From positions 1,309,343 through 1,373,342 of the forward strand of contig NZ_KB850113.1 of NCBI RefSeq assembly GCF_000369625.1: a DNA stretch of 64,000 bases, given 5' to 3'. Source of the DNA: Acinetobacter variabilis. GTDB taxonomy: Bacteria; Pseudomonadota; Gammaproteobacteria; Pseudomonadales; Moraxellaceae. The stretch's first letter is position 1. Every line of letters begins with the position of its first letter. The translations under genes were made by a program, and so were the position numbers. Positions 28,043-36,561 of the stretch are shown piece after piece. The notes below the pieces were generated by a model, which saw only the letters and a program-made list of their open reading frames with translations, had not been told where the DNA came from and did not search any database.

Positions 28043-28384
28043 CTACATCACTTGTAGTTGATGTTGTTCAAAAATAGCTTTCGGAACATAGACCAAAATG
28101 CCTTCATTGTCGTTAAGCATGATGTAGATCTCAAACCAATCCTTCTTCTTTTCAACAAACTCAATCTCTCCCATGTTCAGCTTTTCAGAAAGACTGAAGC
28201 TAAGATTTTCAAAAGGCTGAAGCAGGTCTTGCTCATCTTCACAAACAACAAACCACCCATGTAGGGTGGCTTGATAAGGTTCTTCATACTGATGCTCAAG
28301 GATGTGCATCGTTTCAAGAATAGCATGAGCTATGGGCTGTTCATGCACTTTCTGGATATCTGATTTACTCTTGATCAATTGCAT
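28043..28384 (-). CDS. Hypothetical island protein
   Basis: 113 residues from the ATG at 28384, which has GGGAAG upstream; a longer frame to 28417 would overlap the upstream gene by 53 bases. The sequence is acidic and amphipathic (VVCEDEQDLLQPFENLSFSL), with a beta-rich C-terminal part (WFEIYIMLNDNEGILVYVPKAIF). It overlaps the next gene upstream by 20 bases, which points to translational coupling. Family not recognised. Confidence 0.6.
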   Translation of the reverse strand: MQLIKSKSDIQKVHEQPIAHAILETMHILEHQYEEPYQATLHGWFVVCEDEQDLLQPFENLSFSLSEKLNMGEIEFVEKKKDWFEIYIMLNDNEGILVYVPKAIFEQHQLQVM

Positions 28385-28922
28385 CTTCACTTCCCTCATC
28401 CATCGAAGTAGATTCAACTTTTTCAGCAGCTTTATGCTGACGCTTTTTTGTGGATTTCAGTCCAGTAGTTTTATCAGCGTGAGATGAATCGATATCTTCT
28501 TGCCCTGCTTTCACATGGCTTTCCAGACCAATTGACCAGAGTTCATAGTCTTCATTGACTTCCAGCAAACGCGCAGTTTGTGGATGGGTATGAATCACGT
28601 TCTGATCGACCAGTACAGCCCCTAAAAAACTTGAGTTATTGACTGACTTACCAATGAACAGTGATTTCAATGCGGTAGCATGGAAAGGCTTGCCTTCTTG
28701 GTATAACTTACCAAGCAGTTGAATAATGTCATCGACTTTGATCAGTTCTGCACTAAAGCCTCCTGTAGATTCATTCTTGCTTAATGCAATACCAAAAGAT
28801 TGATCTTCACTGTGTTGCCATAATTGATAGTGCAGTTGACCTTCAGCGCGATCAGACAGTTTATTGCAGGTAAAAGTATGAATCAGGTTATAGCCTATTT
28901 TGTCATGAATACGTGGTTGCAT
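28365..28922 (-). CDS. Hypothetical island protein
   Basis: 185 residues from the ATG at 28922 (AGGAA nine bases upstream); the open frame reaches 28970. It has a compact N-terminal domain of about 140 residues (QLHYQLWQHSEDQSFGIALSKNESTGGF) and a charged, probably disordered C-terminal tail, KSTKKRQHKAAEKVES. Genes of this type are seen on integrative elements next to the plasmid-related gene, but I cannot assign a function. Confidence 0.6.
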   Translation of the reverse strand: MQPRIHDKIGYNLIHTFTCNKLSDRAEGQLHYQLWQHSEDQSFGIALSKNESTGGFSAELIKVDDIIQLLGKLYQEGKPFHATALKSLFIGKSVNNSSFLGAVLVDQNVIHTHPQTARLLEVNEDYELWSIGLESHVKAGQEDIDSSHADKTTGLKSTKKRQHKAAEKVESTSMDEGSEDAIDQE

Positions 28923-29000
28923 GGTTTTGATTCCTGTAGACGTAAAAAAACCCAATACACCGAATGGCATATTGGGATAGATAAAATGGAAATGGTTTAC

Positions 29001-29159
29001 TTATAAGATGACTTTCAATACAGCACAGACTTTGGTCACGTTATCACTATCCATATCATTGCAGACACGAATAGCATTCGCTATGGATTGGGTTTGATGA
29101 TGCGGAATACATTCCAATACATCTGACACTGATTCAAGTTCTGGATAATATTTTTTCAT
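29001..29159 (-). CDS. Small hypothetical protein
   Basis: 52 residues from the ATG at 29159, which has AAGGAG five bases upstream. Sequence: MKKYYPELESVSDVLECIPHHQ at the start, then a helical segment with IANAIRVCNDMD. It is the first gene of the leftward run 29159-27704. Family not recognised. Confidence 0.55.
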   Translation of the reverse strand: MKKYYPELESVSDVLECIPHHQTQSIANAIRVCNDMDSDNVTKVCAVLKVIL

Positions 29160-29352
29160 GGTCACTCCTTTGGCTTCAGACCACATAAATAATATCTTCA
29201 AGAAATACGGTTTCTTACAGCTATGAATAAAAAGCTGAATAGGCTATACCTATACGCCAAAGTCTGTCGTAATACTCTTTTTATTACATGATAAAAATAG
29301 TATTTATCGGTAAACTAACCACAATTTGCTTCATATTTTAATAAGGTTCAAG

Positions 29353-30927
29353 ATGTCACAGGTTCAATTGCAACAACTACAAAGACAGCTTTGGAATATT
29401 GCCAATGATTTACGTGGAAAAATGGGTGCTGATGAGTTTCGTGACTATATCCTCGGTTTCATTTTCTTCAAATATCTGTCTGAAAAAGCAATTACCTTTG
29501 CCAATGAGCTTCTGAAAGATGAAGGCATGGCGGAAAAGTACAATGAATTGGATGAAAGCAATCCTGACCATGCAGAATTGATCGAAGGCATCAAAGAAAA
29601 CTCGGTAGATGAAGTGGGTTATGCCCTATCTCCTAGTCAACTTTTTCATACCCTTGCAGAACGTGGCCGTCAAAATCAATTTATTCTGGATGACTTAGCC
29701 GAAACACTAAGAGCGATTGAACGTAGTACATTAGGTGCTGAGTCTGAAGATGACTTTGCTAACCTGTTTGAAGACCTTGATATCAACTCAACCAAGTTGG
29801 GTAACAACGCCAATGACCGTAATGAGTTAATCAGCAAAGTACTCACTCATCTGGACAATATTGATTTTGACTTGAGTAACTCAGAATCTGATGTTTTGGG
29901 TGATGCTTATGAATACCTGATTGGTGAGTTTGCTTCTGGTGCAGGTAAAAAAGCAGGTGAATTCTATACTCCTCAAACTGTATCTACCCTGCTTGCAAAA
30001 ATTGTCACACAAGGCAAAGAGCGCTTACGTTCTGTATATGATCCGACCTGTGGTTCAGGTTCTTTGCTATTACGTGTTAAACGCGAAGTCAAAGACGTAG
30101 ATATGATCTTTGGTCAGGAGATGAACCGCACCACCTATAACTTGGCACGTATGAACATGATTTTGCATGATGTACATTTTGCCAAGTTTGATATCAAGCA
30201 AGAAGATACACTGACACGTCCTCAGCATATTGATATGCGCTTTGATGCTGTAGTGGCTAATCCTCCATTCTCAGCAAAATGGTCAGCAGATCCTATTTAC
30301 TTACAAGATGAGCGTTTCAGCCGTTATGGTAAGTTAGCCCCAAGTTCAAAAGCTGATATGGCTTTTGTTCAGCACATGCTTCATCAATTGGATGAGCAAG
30401 GCACGATGGCCGTTGTTCTTCCGCACGGTGTATTGTTTCGTGGCTCAAGTGAAGGTGTGATTCGTCAGTACCTGATTGAGAAAATGAACGTGGTAGATAC
30501 CATTATTGGTTTACCTGCCAACATCTTCTATGGTACGACTATTCCAACCTGTATCTTGGTGCTCAAAAAAAATCGTACCCATACAGGTGATATTCTGTTT
30601 ATTGATGCTAGTAATGACTTTGAAAAGCAGAAGAACCAAAATAAGTTACTGCCTGAACATTTGGATAAGATTATTGATGCCTTTATACAGCGTCAGAACA
30701 TTGATAAATATGCCAAAGTTGCGACACTGCAAGAAGTCAAAGACAATGACTACAACCTGAATATTCCACGCTATGTTGATACTTTTGAAGTGGAAGATGA
30801 AATTGATCTGAATACCATTGCACAGCAACTCAAAGACCTTGAACAAGCAAGTAAGAAAACAGATCAAGTGATTGCTGATTTCTGCAAAGAACTTGGTATC
30901 GACTCTCCTTTTTCGGAGATTAAATAA
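29353..30927 (+). CDS. hsdM: Type I restriction-modification methyltransferase subunit
   Basis: 524 residues from the ATG at 29353 (AAGGTTC upstream; open to 29326). N6-adenine DNA methyltransferase of the HsdMSR complex. The N-terminal helical domain has LRGKMGADEFRDYILGFIFFKYLS; the catalytic domain has FYTPQTVSTLL, the SAM motif DPTCGSGSLLL and the catalytic NPPF (residues 303-306). It overlaps hsdS by one base (TAATG), so the two subunits are translationally coupled. It protects host DNA and, with HsdR, allows cleavage of unmodified foreign DNA. Confidence 0.95.
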   Translation: MSQVQLQQLQRQLWNIANDLRGKMGADEFRDYILGFIFFKYLSEKAITFANELLKDEGMAEKYNELDESNPDHAELIEGIKENSVDEVGYALSPSQLFHTLAERGRQNQFILDDLAETLRAIERSTLGAESEDDFANLFEDLDINSTKLGNNANDRNELISKVLTHLDNIDFDLSNSESDVLGDAYEYLIGEFASGAGKKAGEFYTPQTVSTLLAKIVTQGKERLRSVYDPTCGSGSLLLRVKREVKDVDMIFGQEMNRTTYNLARMNMILHDVHFAKFDIKQEDTLTRPQHIDMRFDAVVANPPFSAKWSADPIYLQDERFSRYGKLAPSSKADMAFVQHMLHQLDEQGTMAVVLPHGVLFRGSSEGVIRQYLIEKMNVVDTIIGLPANIFYGTTIPTCILVLKKNRTHTGDILFIDASNDFEKQKNQNKLLPEHLDKIIDAFIQRQNIDKYAKVATLQEVKDNDYNLNIPRYVDTFEVEDEIDLNTIAQQLKDLEQASKKTDQVIADFCKELGIDSPFSEIK

Positions 30928-32153
30928 TGACTACTCCAGCATTGAGATTCACAGAATTTGATGGAGATTGGATCTCATCTCCTTTGAAAAAATTTTTTCC
31001 AAAAATTAGAAATGGATTTGTTGGGATCGCTACTCCGTATTATGTAGCTAACGGTGTGAAATATTTACAAGGTAAGAATGTAAAAGATGGAAGAATTGAT
31101 CCAACTGGTTTGATCTATATTTCTGAAGAATTTCACGCTAAAAAAAGTAATTCAAAACTAGCAATAGACGACATTTTGATGGTTCAAAGCGGCCATGTGG
31201 GGGAATGTGCAGTTATTGATAAAGAATATGACAATGCAAACTGTCATGCTTTAATTGTACTTTCACCTCACAAAGAACAAGAAACCAATTCTCATTTTGT
31301 TAAATATTATTTTTATACTCCAATTGGGAAAAAAATTATTTCTCAAATTAAAACTGGTAACACAATTGAACATGTATTGGCTTCTGAAGTAAAAGAAATT
31401 TATTTAAATTTTCCTTCTAAAGTAGAACAAACAAAAATTGCCTCTTTTCTTTCTGCCGTAGATGAAAAAATCACTCAATTGACACAAAAACACCAACTCC
31501 TGAGCCAATACAAACAAGGCATGATGCAAAAGCTGTTTAGTCAGCAGCTTCGCTTCAAAGCTGATGACGGTAGTGAATTTGATGAGTGGAATGATATACA
31601 ACTCAAAGATATTTCCCATCGTATTACCAGAAAGAATAAAGAGCTGAATCAAAATGCTCTGACTATTTCTGCCCAGTTAGGTTTAATAAACCAACAAGAA
31701 TATTTCAGCAAACAAATTGCTTCACGCGATTTAAGTAAATACTACTTATTACACAAAGGTGAGTATGCTTATAACAAAAGTTATTCGGCAGGTTATCCAA
31801 TGGGAGCGATTAAGCGACTAAAACTTTATGATAAAGGAGTCGTTTCAACACTTTATATTTGTTTTTCACTTAATGAGTATATAAATTCAGACTATTTTGA
31901 GCAGTTTGTTGAAAGTGGTCTCTTAGTTCCTGAACTTGAAAAAATTGCTCAAGAAGGTGCAAGAAATCATGGTCTTCTTAATATAAGCCTACAAGAGTTC
32001 TTTGAAGTTAATCTAAAAATGCCCAGCTTAGATGAACAAGCCAAAATCGCTAATTTCTTATCTGCGATTGACCAAAAAATCGAAATAGCTGCACAGCAAA
32101 TTGAACAGGCCAAACAATGGAAAAAAGGCTTGTTGCAACAGATGTTTGTATAG
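30927..32153 (+). CDS. hsdS: Type I restriction-modification specificity subunit
   Basis: 408 residues with two target-recognition domains (about 1-160 and 215-365), each followed by a conserved helix: EQTKIASFLSAVDEKI and EQAKIANFLSAIDQKI. The two halves read different parts of a bipartite site, while the helices set the spacer length. Base use in the first recognition domain is more AT-rich than in hsdM, as expected when these domains are exchanged. The recognised sequence cannot be predicted here. Confidence 0.93.
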   Translation: MTTPALRFTEFDGDWISSPLKKFFPKIRNGFVGIATPYYVANGVKYLQGKNVKDGRIDPTGLIYISEEFHAKKSNSKLAIDDILMVQSGHVGECAVIDKEYDNANCHALIVLSPHKEQETNSHFVKYYFYTPIGKKIISQIKTGNTIEHVLASEVKEIYLNFPSKVEQTKIASFLSAVDEKITQLTQKHQLLSQYKQGMMQKLFSQQLRFKADDGSEFDEWNDIQLKDISHRITRKNKELNQNALTISAQLGLINQQEYFSKQIASRDLSKYYLLHKGEYAYNKSYSAGYPMGAIKRLKLYDKGVVSTLYICFSLNEYINSDYFEQFVESGLLVPELEKIAQEGARNHGLLNISLQEFFEVNLKMPSLDEQAKIANFLSAIDQKIEIAAQQIEQAKQWKKGLLQQMFV

Positions 32154-32162
32154 GGGAAAACA

Positions 32163-33086
32163 ATGACCCACGGAAAAAGTATCAAGCTGTTTCTGGTTGA
32201 TGGTTCGATTAATGGCATCCTGACGGCTGAAATCATCAACTGGACTGGTCATGTTCTTTCAGCACCACGCACTAAACTCTTGGATCTCATCCAGCGAGAA
32301 GAATGTGCCAGAACAGGTATCTATTTCCTTGTGGGTCAAGATCCCGAAGACTCATTACCAAGCGTCTATATTGGTGAATCGGATGATGTCGCTAACCGTT
32401 TGAAACAGCATAACCGTACCGAAGAAGCAGGTGGAAAGGACTTCTGGGAAAAAGTATGTCTGGTCACAGGTAAAGACCAGAACATCACCAAGACCCATAT
32501 TAAGTACCTTGAGAGTCGCTTGATTGATATTGCCAAGCGTAGCGGACAATGCCTACTCAAAAATGGCACAGCACACCTCTACAACCGCCTACCTGAATCA
32601 GATACAGCGGATATGGAATACTTTCTGGAACAAATACAAGTGGTTCTTCCTGCCCTTGGATATACATTCCTCAAGGAAATGAAATATCCAAGTGAACAGC
32701 CAAAAGTGCATAGTATTGCTCCTACTTCAGTGGATACTTCCAACACTGAAGCAGATTTCTACCTATCCGCTAGAGACATTCAAGCCAAAGCAAAAATCAT
32801 TGATGGTGAATTCTATGTACTCAAAGGTTCCCAAGTACGTAGAGATGTCAGTCAACCTACACACAACTACATGAAGAACCTTCGACCACAGTTGTTTGAA
32901 AACAACATCATTGATCCAAATACCTATACGTTCAATCAAGACTATTTATTTTCCAGTCCATCAGCAGCAGGCGCAGTCATCTTGGGAAGAGCATGTAATG
33001 GTCGTAAAGAATGGAAAGATTCAGCTAATCACCTGACGTATGAAACATGGCAACAAAACCAAGTTGAGCATGTAATTCAAGAATAA
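32163..33086 (+). CDS. GIY-YIG nuclease domain protein with DUF4357
   Basis: 307 residues. The N-terminal GIY-YIG domain is visible as RTGIYFLVG (about residue 51) and SVYIGESDDVANRLKQH (about 68-84), with a downstream Glu in KYLESRLID. The C-terminal part (about 215-300) has the DUF4357 pattern: FYVLKGSQVRRD, NYMKNLRPQL and SSPSAAGAVILGRACNGRKEWK. AGGGG precedes the ATG. It lies between hsdS and hsdR in the same operon. Such proteins recur with type I systems; it may cut DNA or help the complex, but the role is not known. Confidence 0.85.
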   Translation: MTHGKSIKLFLVDGSINGILTAEIINWTGHVLSAPRTKLLDLIQREECARTGIYFLVGQDPEDSLPSVYIGESDDVANRLKQHNRTEEAGGKDFWEKVCLVTGKDQNITKTHIKYLESRLIDIAKRSGQCLLKNGTAHLYNRLPESDTADMEYFLEQIQVVLPALGYTFLKEMKYPSEQPKVHSIAPTSVDTSNTEADFYLSARDIQAKAKIIDGEFYVLKGSQVRRDVSQPTHNYMKNLRPQLFENNIIDPNTYTFNQDYLFSSPSAAGAVILGRACNGRKEWKDSANHLTYETWQQNQVEHVIQE

Positions 33087-33112
33087 ATGAAATTGTGAGG
33101 GTAAAGCGGTAA

Positions 33113-35995
33113 ATGTCAGTACAAAGCGAAGAACAACTTGAAAATGAATTGATTCAGCACTTAAAGACCTTAGGCTATCGTCAAGTTGATGTAAAAGATG
33201 AAAAGCAACTCCTGCTCAATCTCAAAACCCAGATTGAACAAGCCAATGGGCTTTCTGTACTTTCTGAAAATGAATGGGGACAGATTCTCAATCATCTGAA
33301 AGCTGGTAATAGCTTCAATTGTGCCAAAGTGCTACGTCATCGCTTTCCAGTGACCTTTGATGATGGCTCAACACGACATATTGACTTCCTGTTCTCGGAC
33401 TCAAGTAAGAACATTTACCAAGTAACAAATCAAATTGCGATTGATCATTCCAGTATCAATGGGCATACCAGTCGCTTTGACGTTACCCTGCTGATTAATG
33501 GCTTACCATTGGTTCAAATTGAACTGAAACGTGCCGGTGTAGAACTCCCTGAAGCATTCAATCAAACGCAGCGCTATGCCAAAGCAGCCTATGGCAGTGG
33601 TACAGGTTTATTCAACTATATTCAGCTTTTTGTGATCAGTAATCGTGACCATACGCATTACTATGCCACAGGGACAAATAACTTCGAATTTACCTTTCCT
33701 TGGGCAAACTTTGACAACAAGCATGTCCACAAAATCGATGCTTTTGCTGATACCTTTCTGAATCACTCGCATATTACTCAGATGCTGACTGAATATATGG
33801 TGATTCTGGAAGCAGAAAAGCGCTTAATGGTACTTCGCCCCTACCAGATTTATGCAGTACAGCAAATTATTCAGCGTGTACAAACAGCCAAAACTCATGG
33901 CTATATTTGGCATACTACAGGTTCAGGTAAAACATTAACTTCATTCAAAGCCAGTCAATTGATCATGCGCTTGCCTGAAGTAGAAAAAGTGCTATTTGTC
34001 GTGGATCGTAGTGATCTGGACACGCAAACAGTACGAGAGTTCAATGCTTTCAAAAAGGATAGTGTTGATACCACCAAGAATACCAATACTCTGGTCAATC
34101 AATTGGGTCAGAAACATGACAAGCTCATTGTAACGACCTTGCAAAAACTCAATATTGCGATTAGTTCGGATCGCTATGCAGATAAAATTGCCTATCTGAA
34201 AGACAAGAAAGTCGTGATTATTTTTGATGAGTGTCATCGTAGTCAATTTGGTGATACGCATCGTAATATCAAACGCTTTTTCAACCATGCACAAATGTTT
34301 GGCTTTACCGGTACACCTATTTTTGAAACCAATAGCCAACTTAAAATCGATTCAAAGGCTGTGACCACCAATGCCCTATTTGATGAATGCCTGCATAAAT
34401 ATGTGATTACCGATGCAATCCGGGATGGCAATGTATTACCCTTCCAGATTAGCTACCTAGGTAAATACACTGCAAACGGTATCGAAACCAGTCACAATTA
34501 TGAAGAAGATGTTGAAGGTATAGATACCAAAGAACTGTTTGACAATCCAGAACGTCTGGAGATGATCACTCGCTATATTGTCGACAATCACCACATAAAA
34601 ACCAAGAACCAGAACTTCACTGCCATGTTCTGTGTAAGTTCAGTCGATGTACTGAATCAATATTATGCGCTATTTGAAAAAGTACAGCAGCAGAAGCAAC
34701 AAGAGGCAGAAAACCAAGGCCAAATCTTTAAGCCTCTCACTGTGGCAACTATATTCTCCTTTGCAGCCAATGAAGAACTCAAAGTTGAAGATAGTAATGG
34801 TTTGATTGATGAAGAATCTGCTGATATCCCAACAAGAATCAGTCAGTCCAACCGTGACAAGCTCGATGGCTATATTGCGAAATATAATGCTCAATTTGGA
34901 CAGAATTTTAACTCAGGTGATGAGTTTTATGCCTATTACCGAGATATTGCCAATCGGGTACGCAAAAAAGAAATCGATATCCTCTTGGTCGTGAATATGT
35001 TCCTGACAGGTTTTGACTCAAAAACGCTGAATACCCTGTATGTGGATAAAAACCTCAAATATCATGGTTTGATTCAAGCATTTTCACGCACCAATCGCAT
35101 CCTGAATGCAGACAAGCCATTTGGCAACATTGTCTGCTTCCGCAATCTGAAACAAGCTACAGATAAAGCACTAGCACTGTTTTCCAATAAGGCTGAAGCA
35201 GAAAAGATAGTATTGATTCCAAGCTTTGAAAGCATCAAGGAAAAGTACAACGTTGCTGTTGCTGAATTACTTAAGATTGCCCCTGATCCAGACAAGGTAC
35301 TGGAACTGCCCACAGAAGAGCAGCAATTGCAGTATGTGAAGGCTTTCCGTGAAGTCATGCGGATCAATGCACAGCTGGAAAACTTTGTTGAATACGATCA
35401 GGATGACACTGACTTGAACAAAGCTGAATTTCAGAAGCATACCTCACAATACAAGTACCTCTATACCAATACTCGTGTCGTACAACCGAAAGACAAAGTT
35501 TCTGTACTGAACGATGTGAACTTCCAACTGGAACTCATTCACAAAGATACAATCAATGTCGGCTATATCCTGAATTTACTGCAATCTGCAGTCAACAACA
35601 CCGATCAGAAACAAAAGCAAAAATATCGCGCACAGGTGCAAGATCTACTAGCAAATAATCATACGCTGTACGACAAACAGGAACTGATCCAAAAGTTTCT
35701 GGATGAAAATATTCCACGCATGATCACTGGTCAAAGTGTAGAAGAAGCATTTGCACAATTCTGGGATGTAGAAAAGGAACGAGCGATTGATGAGCTTTGT
35801 CAAAAAGAAGCAATCAAGCCTGAAGTGTTCAAACAAGTGATCGGTAAATATGAATACACCAAACGTCTGCCAAGTCGTGAAGATGTGACTGATCTACCTA
35901 TTACTCGCCCCAAAATTTCAGAGCGTAAAACGCTCATGAATACGCTAGTGGTCAAGACCAGACAATTCATCGATAAATTCTACACTGGGCTGTAG
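33113..35995 (+). CDS. hsdR: Type I restriction enzyme R subunit
   Basis: 960 residues. The N-terminal PD-ExK nuclease domain has QIELKRAGVELPEAFNQ (around residue 137). The SF2 motor follows with HTTGSGKTLTSF (about residue 266), FDECH as the DEAD box (residue 372), FGFTGTPIFE as motif III and QAFSRTNRI as motif VI. A helical C-terminal domain binds HsdM. It translocates DNA and cleaves it when the target is unmethylated. All genes of the system look intact. Confidence 0.95.
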   Translation: MSVQSEEQLENELIQHLKTLGYRQVDVKDEKQLLLNLKTQIEQANGLSVLSENEWGQILNHLKAGNSFNCAKVLRHRFPVTFDDGSTRHIDFLFSDSSKNIYQVTNQIAIDHSSINGHTSRFDVTLLINGLPLVQIELKRAGVELPEAFNQTQRYAKAAYGSGTGLFNYIQLFVISNRDHTHYYATGTNNFEFTFPWANFDNKHVHKIDAFADTFLNHSHITQMLTEYMVILEAEKRLMVLRPYQIYAVQQIIQRVQTAKTHGYIWHTTGSGKTLTSFKASQLIMRLPEVEKVLFVVDRSDLDTQTVREFNAFKKDSVDTTKNTNTLVNQLGQKHDKLIVTTLQKLNIAISSDRYADKIAYLKDKKVVIIFDECHRSQFGDTHRNIKRFFNHAQMFGFTGTPIFETNSQLKIDSKAVTTNALFDECLHKYVITDAIRDGNVLPFQISYLGKYTANGIETSHNYEEDVEGIDTKELFDNPERLEMITRYIVDNHHIKTKNQNFTAMFCVSSVDVLNQYYALFEKVQQQKQQEAENQGQIFKPLTVATIFSFAANEELKVEDSNGLIDEESADIPTRISQSNRDKLDGYIAKYNAQFGQNFNSGDEFYAYYRDIANRVRKKEIDILLVVNMFLTGFDSKTLNTLYVDKNLKYHGLIQAFSRTNRILNADKPFGNIVCFRNLKQATDKALALFSNKAEAEKIVLIPSFESIKEKYNVAVAELLKIAPDPDKVLELPTEEQQLQYVKAFREVMRINAQLENFVEYDQDDTDLNKAEFQKHTSQYKYLYTNTRVVQPKDKVSVLNDVNFQLELIHKDTINVGYILNLLQSAVNNTDQKQKQKYRAQVQDLLANNHTLYDKQELIQKFLDENIPRMITGQSVEEAFAQFWDVEKERAIDELCQKEAIKPEVFKQVIGKYEYTKRLPSREDVTDLPITRPKISERKTLMNTLVVKTRQFIDKFYTGL

Positions 35996-35999
35996 TTTC

Positions 36000-36363
36000 C
36001 ATTGGCCCTTACTCAATATACATATCTAAGCAAACTCCCCAACCAAAACTGGTTTTAGCCCTATATCATCGGGCTAAGATCAGGTAAGCATAAATTCCCC
36101 ATCCCTACACTAAAACTCATTTCTCTGCTCATAGCGAAACTTGATGATCAATCTTTATGATCGTTTTTTATTCATCAATTACGATACTCACATCGAAAGT
36201 GAGAATATAGTGAAATGAAAATGGGCGCTGTATTTTCTGATATTTGAGTTTAGCCCATCGGATTATCGAACAAATGGACCACATATGGTCTATGAAAATC
36301 CGGTGGTCTGAAATTTTCAGACAACAAAAAACCCCATAAACCAAAGGCTTACGAGGTTGAATG
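36000..36363. other. Gene-free right end of island 1
   Basis: AT-rich DNA between hsdR and the tRNA-derived repeat. It contains a minus-strand terminator-like stem at 36325-36360 and no open frame with coding character. Confidence 0.5.
36325..36360 (-). terminator. Terminator supplied next to the tRNA 3' end
   Basis: Read on the minus strand, AACCTCGTAAGCC is followed by TTTATGGGGTT and a TTTTTTG run, four bases after the CCA end of the tRNA fragment. The stem uses two G-T pairs. Its position equals that of the terminator at 21455-21490, so the incoming element appears to bring a replacement terminator. Confidence 0.55.
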
Positions 36364-36410
36364 TGGTGGGCCCAGACAGACTTGAACTGTCGACCAACGG
36401 ATTATGAGTC
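36364..36410 (-). repeat. Second att site: identical 47-bp tRNA 3' fragment
   Basis: Identical to 21499-21545 over 47 bp and continuing five more bases (CGTTA, of which CGTT fits the anticodon stem) before diverging into AT-rich DNA. The 5' half of the tRNA is again absent. The complete gene is therefore expected to the right of the window, at the far end of island 2. Confidence 0.88.
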
Positions 36411-36528
36411 CGTTAACATAGTAATTAAAAATCAACAAATTAAAAATATAATGTCAATACTATCATGTATTTATGTAATTTTAATAATTTATTATTAACT
36501 CTTTTTGTTGATTAATATATATTGATTT

Positions 36529-36561
36529 TGCTTACTACTTGCTTACCAGATGCTTACTAGA
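36529..36561 (+). repeat. Three tandem 11-bp repeats at the integrase start
   Basis: TGCTTACTACT (36529-36539), TGCTTACCAGA (36540-36550) and TGCTTACTAGA (36551-36561) follow each other without gaps and run across the first codons of the integrase gene. They resemble arm-type sites to which an integrase or excisionase binds to control its own expression. Confidence 0.6.

Larger units (their letters stand above)
21499..36410. mobile_element. Genomic island 1 (tRNA-integrated, carries type I RM)
   Basis: A 14.9-kb segment between two identical 47-bp tRNA 3' fragments. It contains a tyrosine integrase (24441-25604), a helicase-like protein, small unknown genes and a complete type I restriction-modification system. 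There are no conjugation or phage structural genes, so it is best described as a non-conjugative integrative island that relies on helper functions. Confidence 0.8.
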
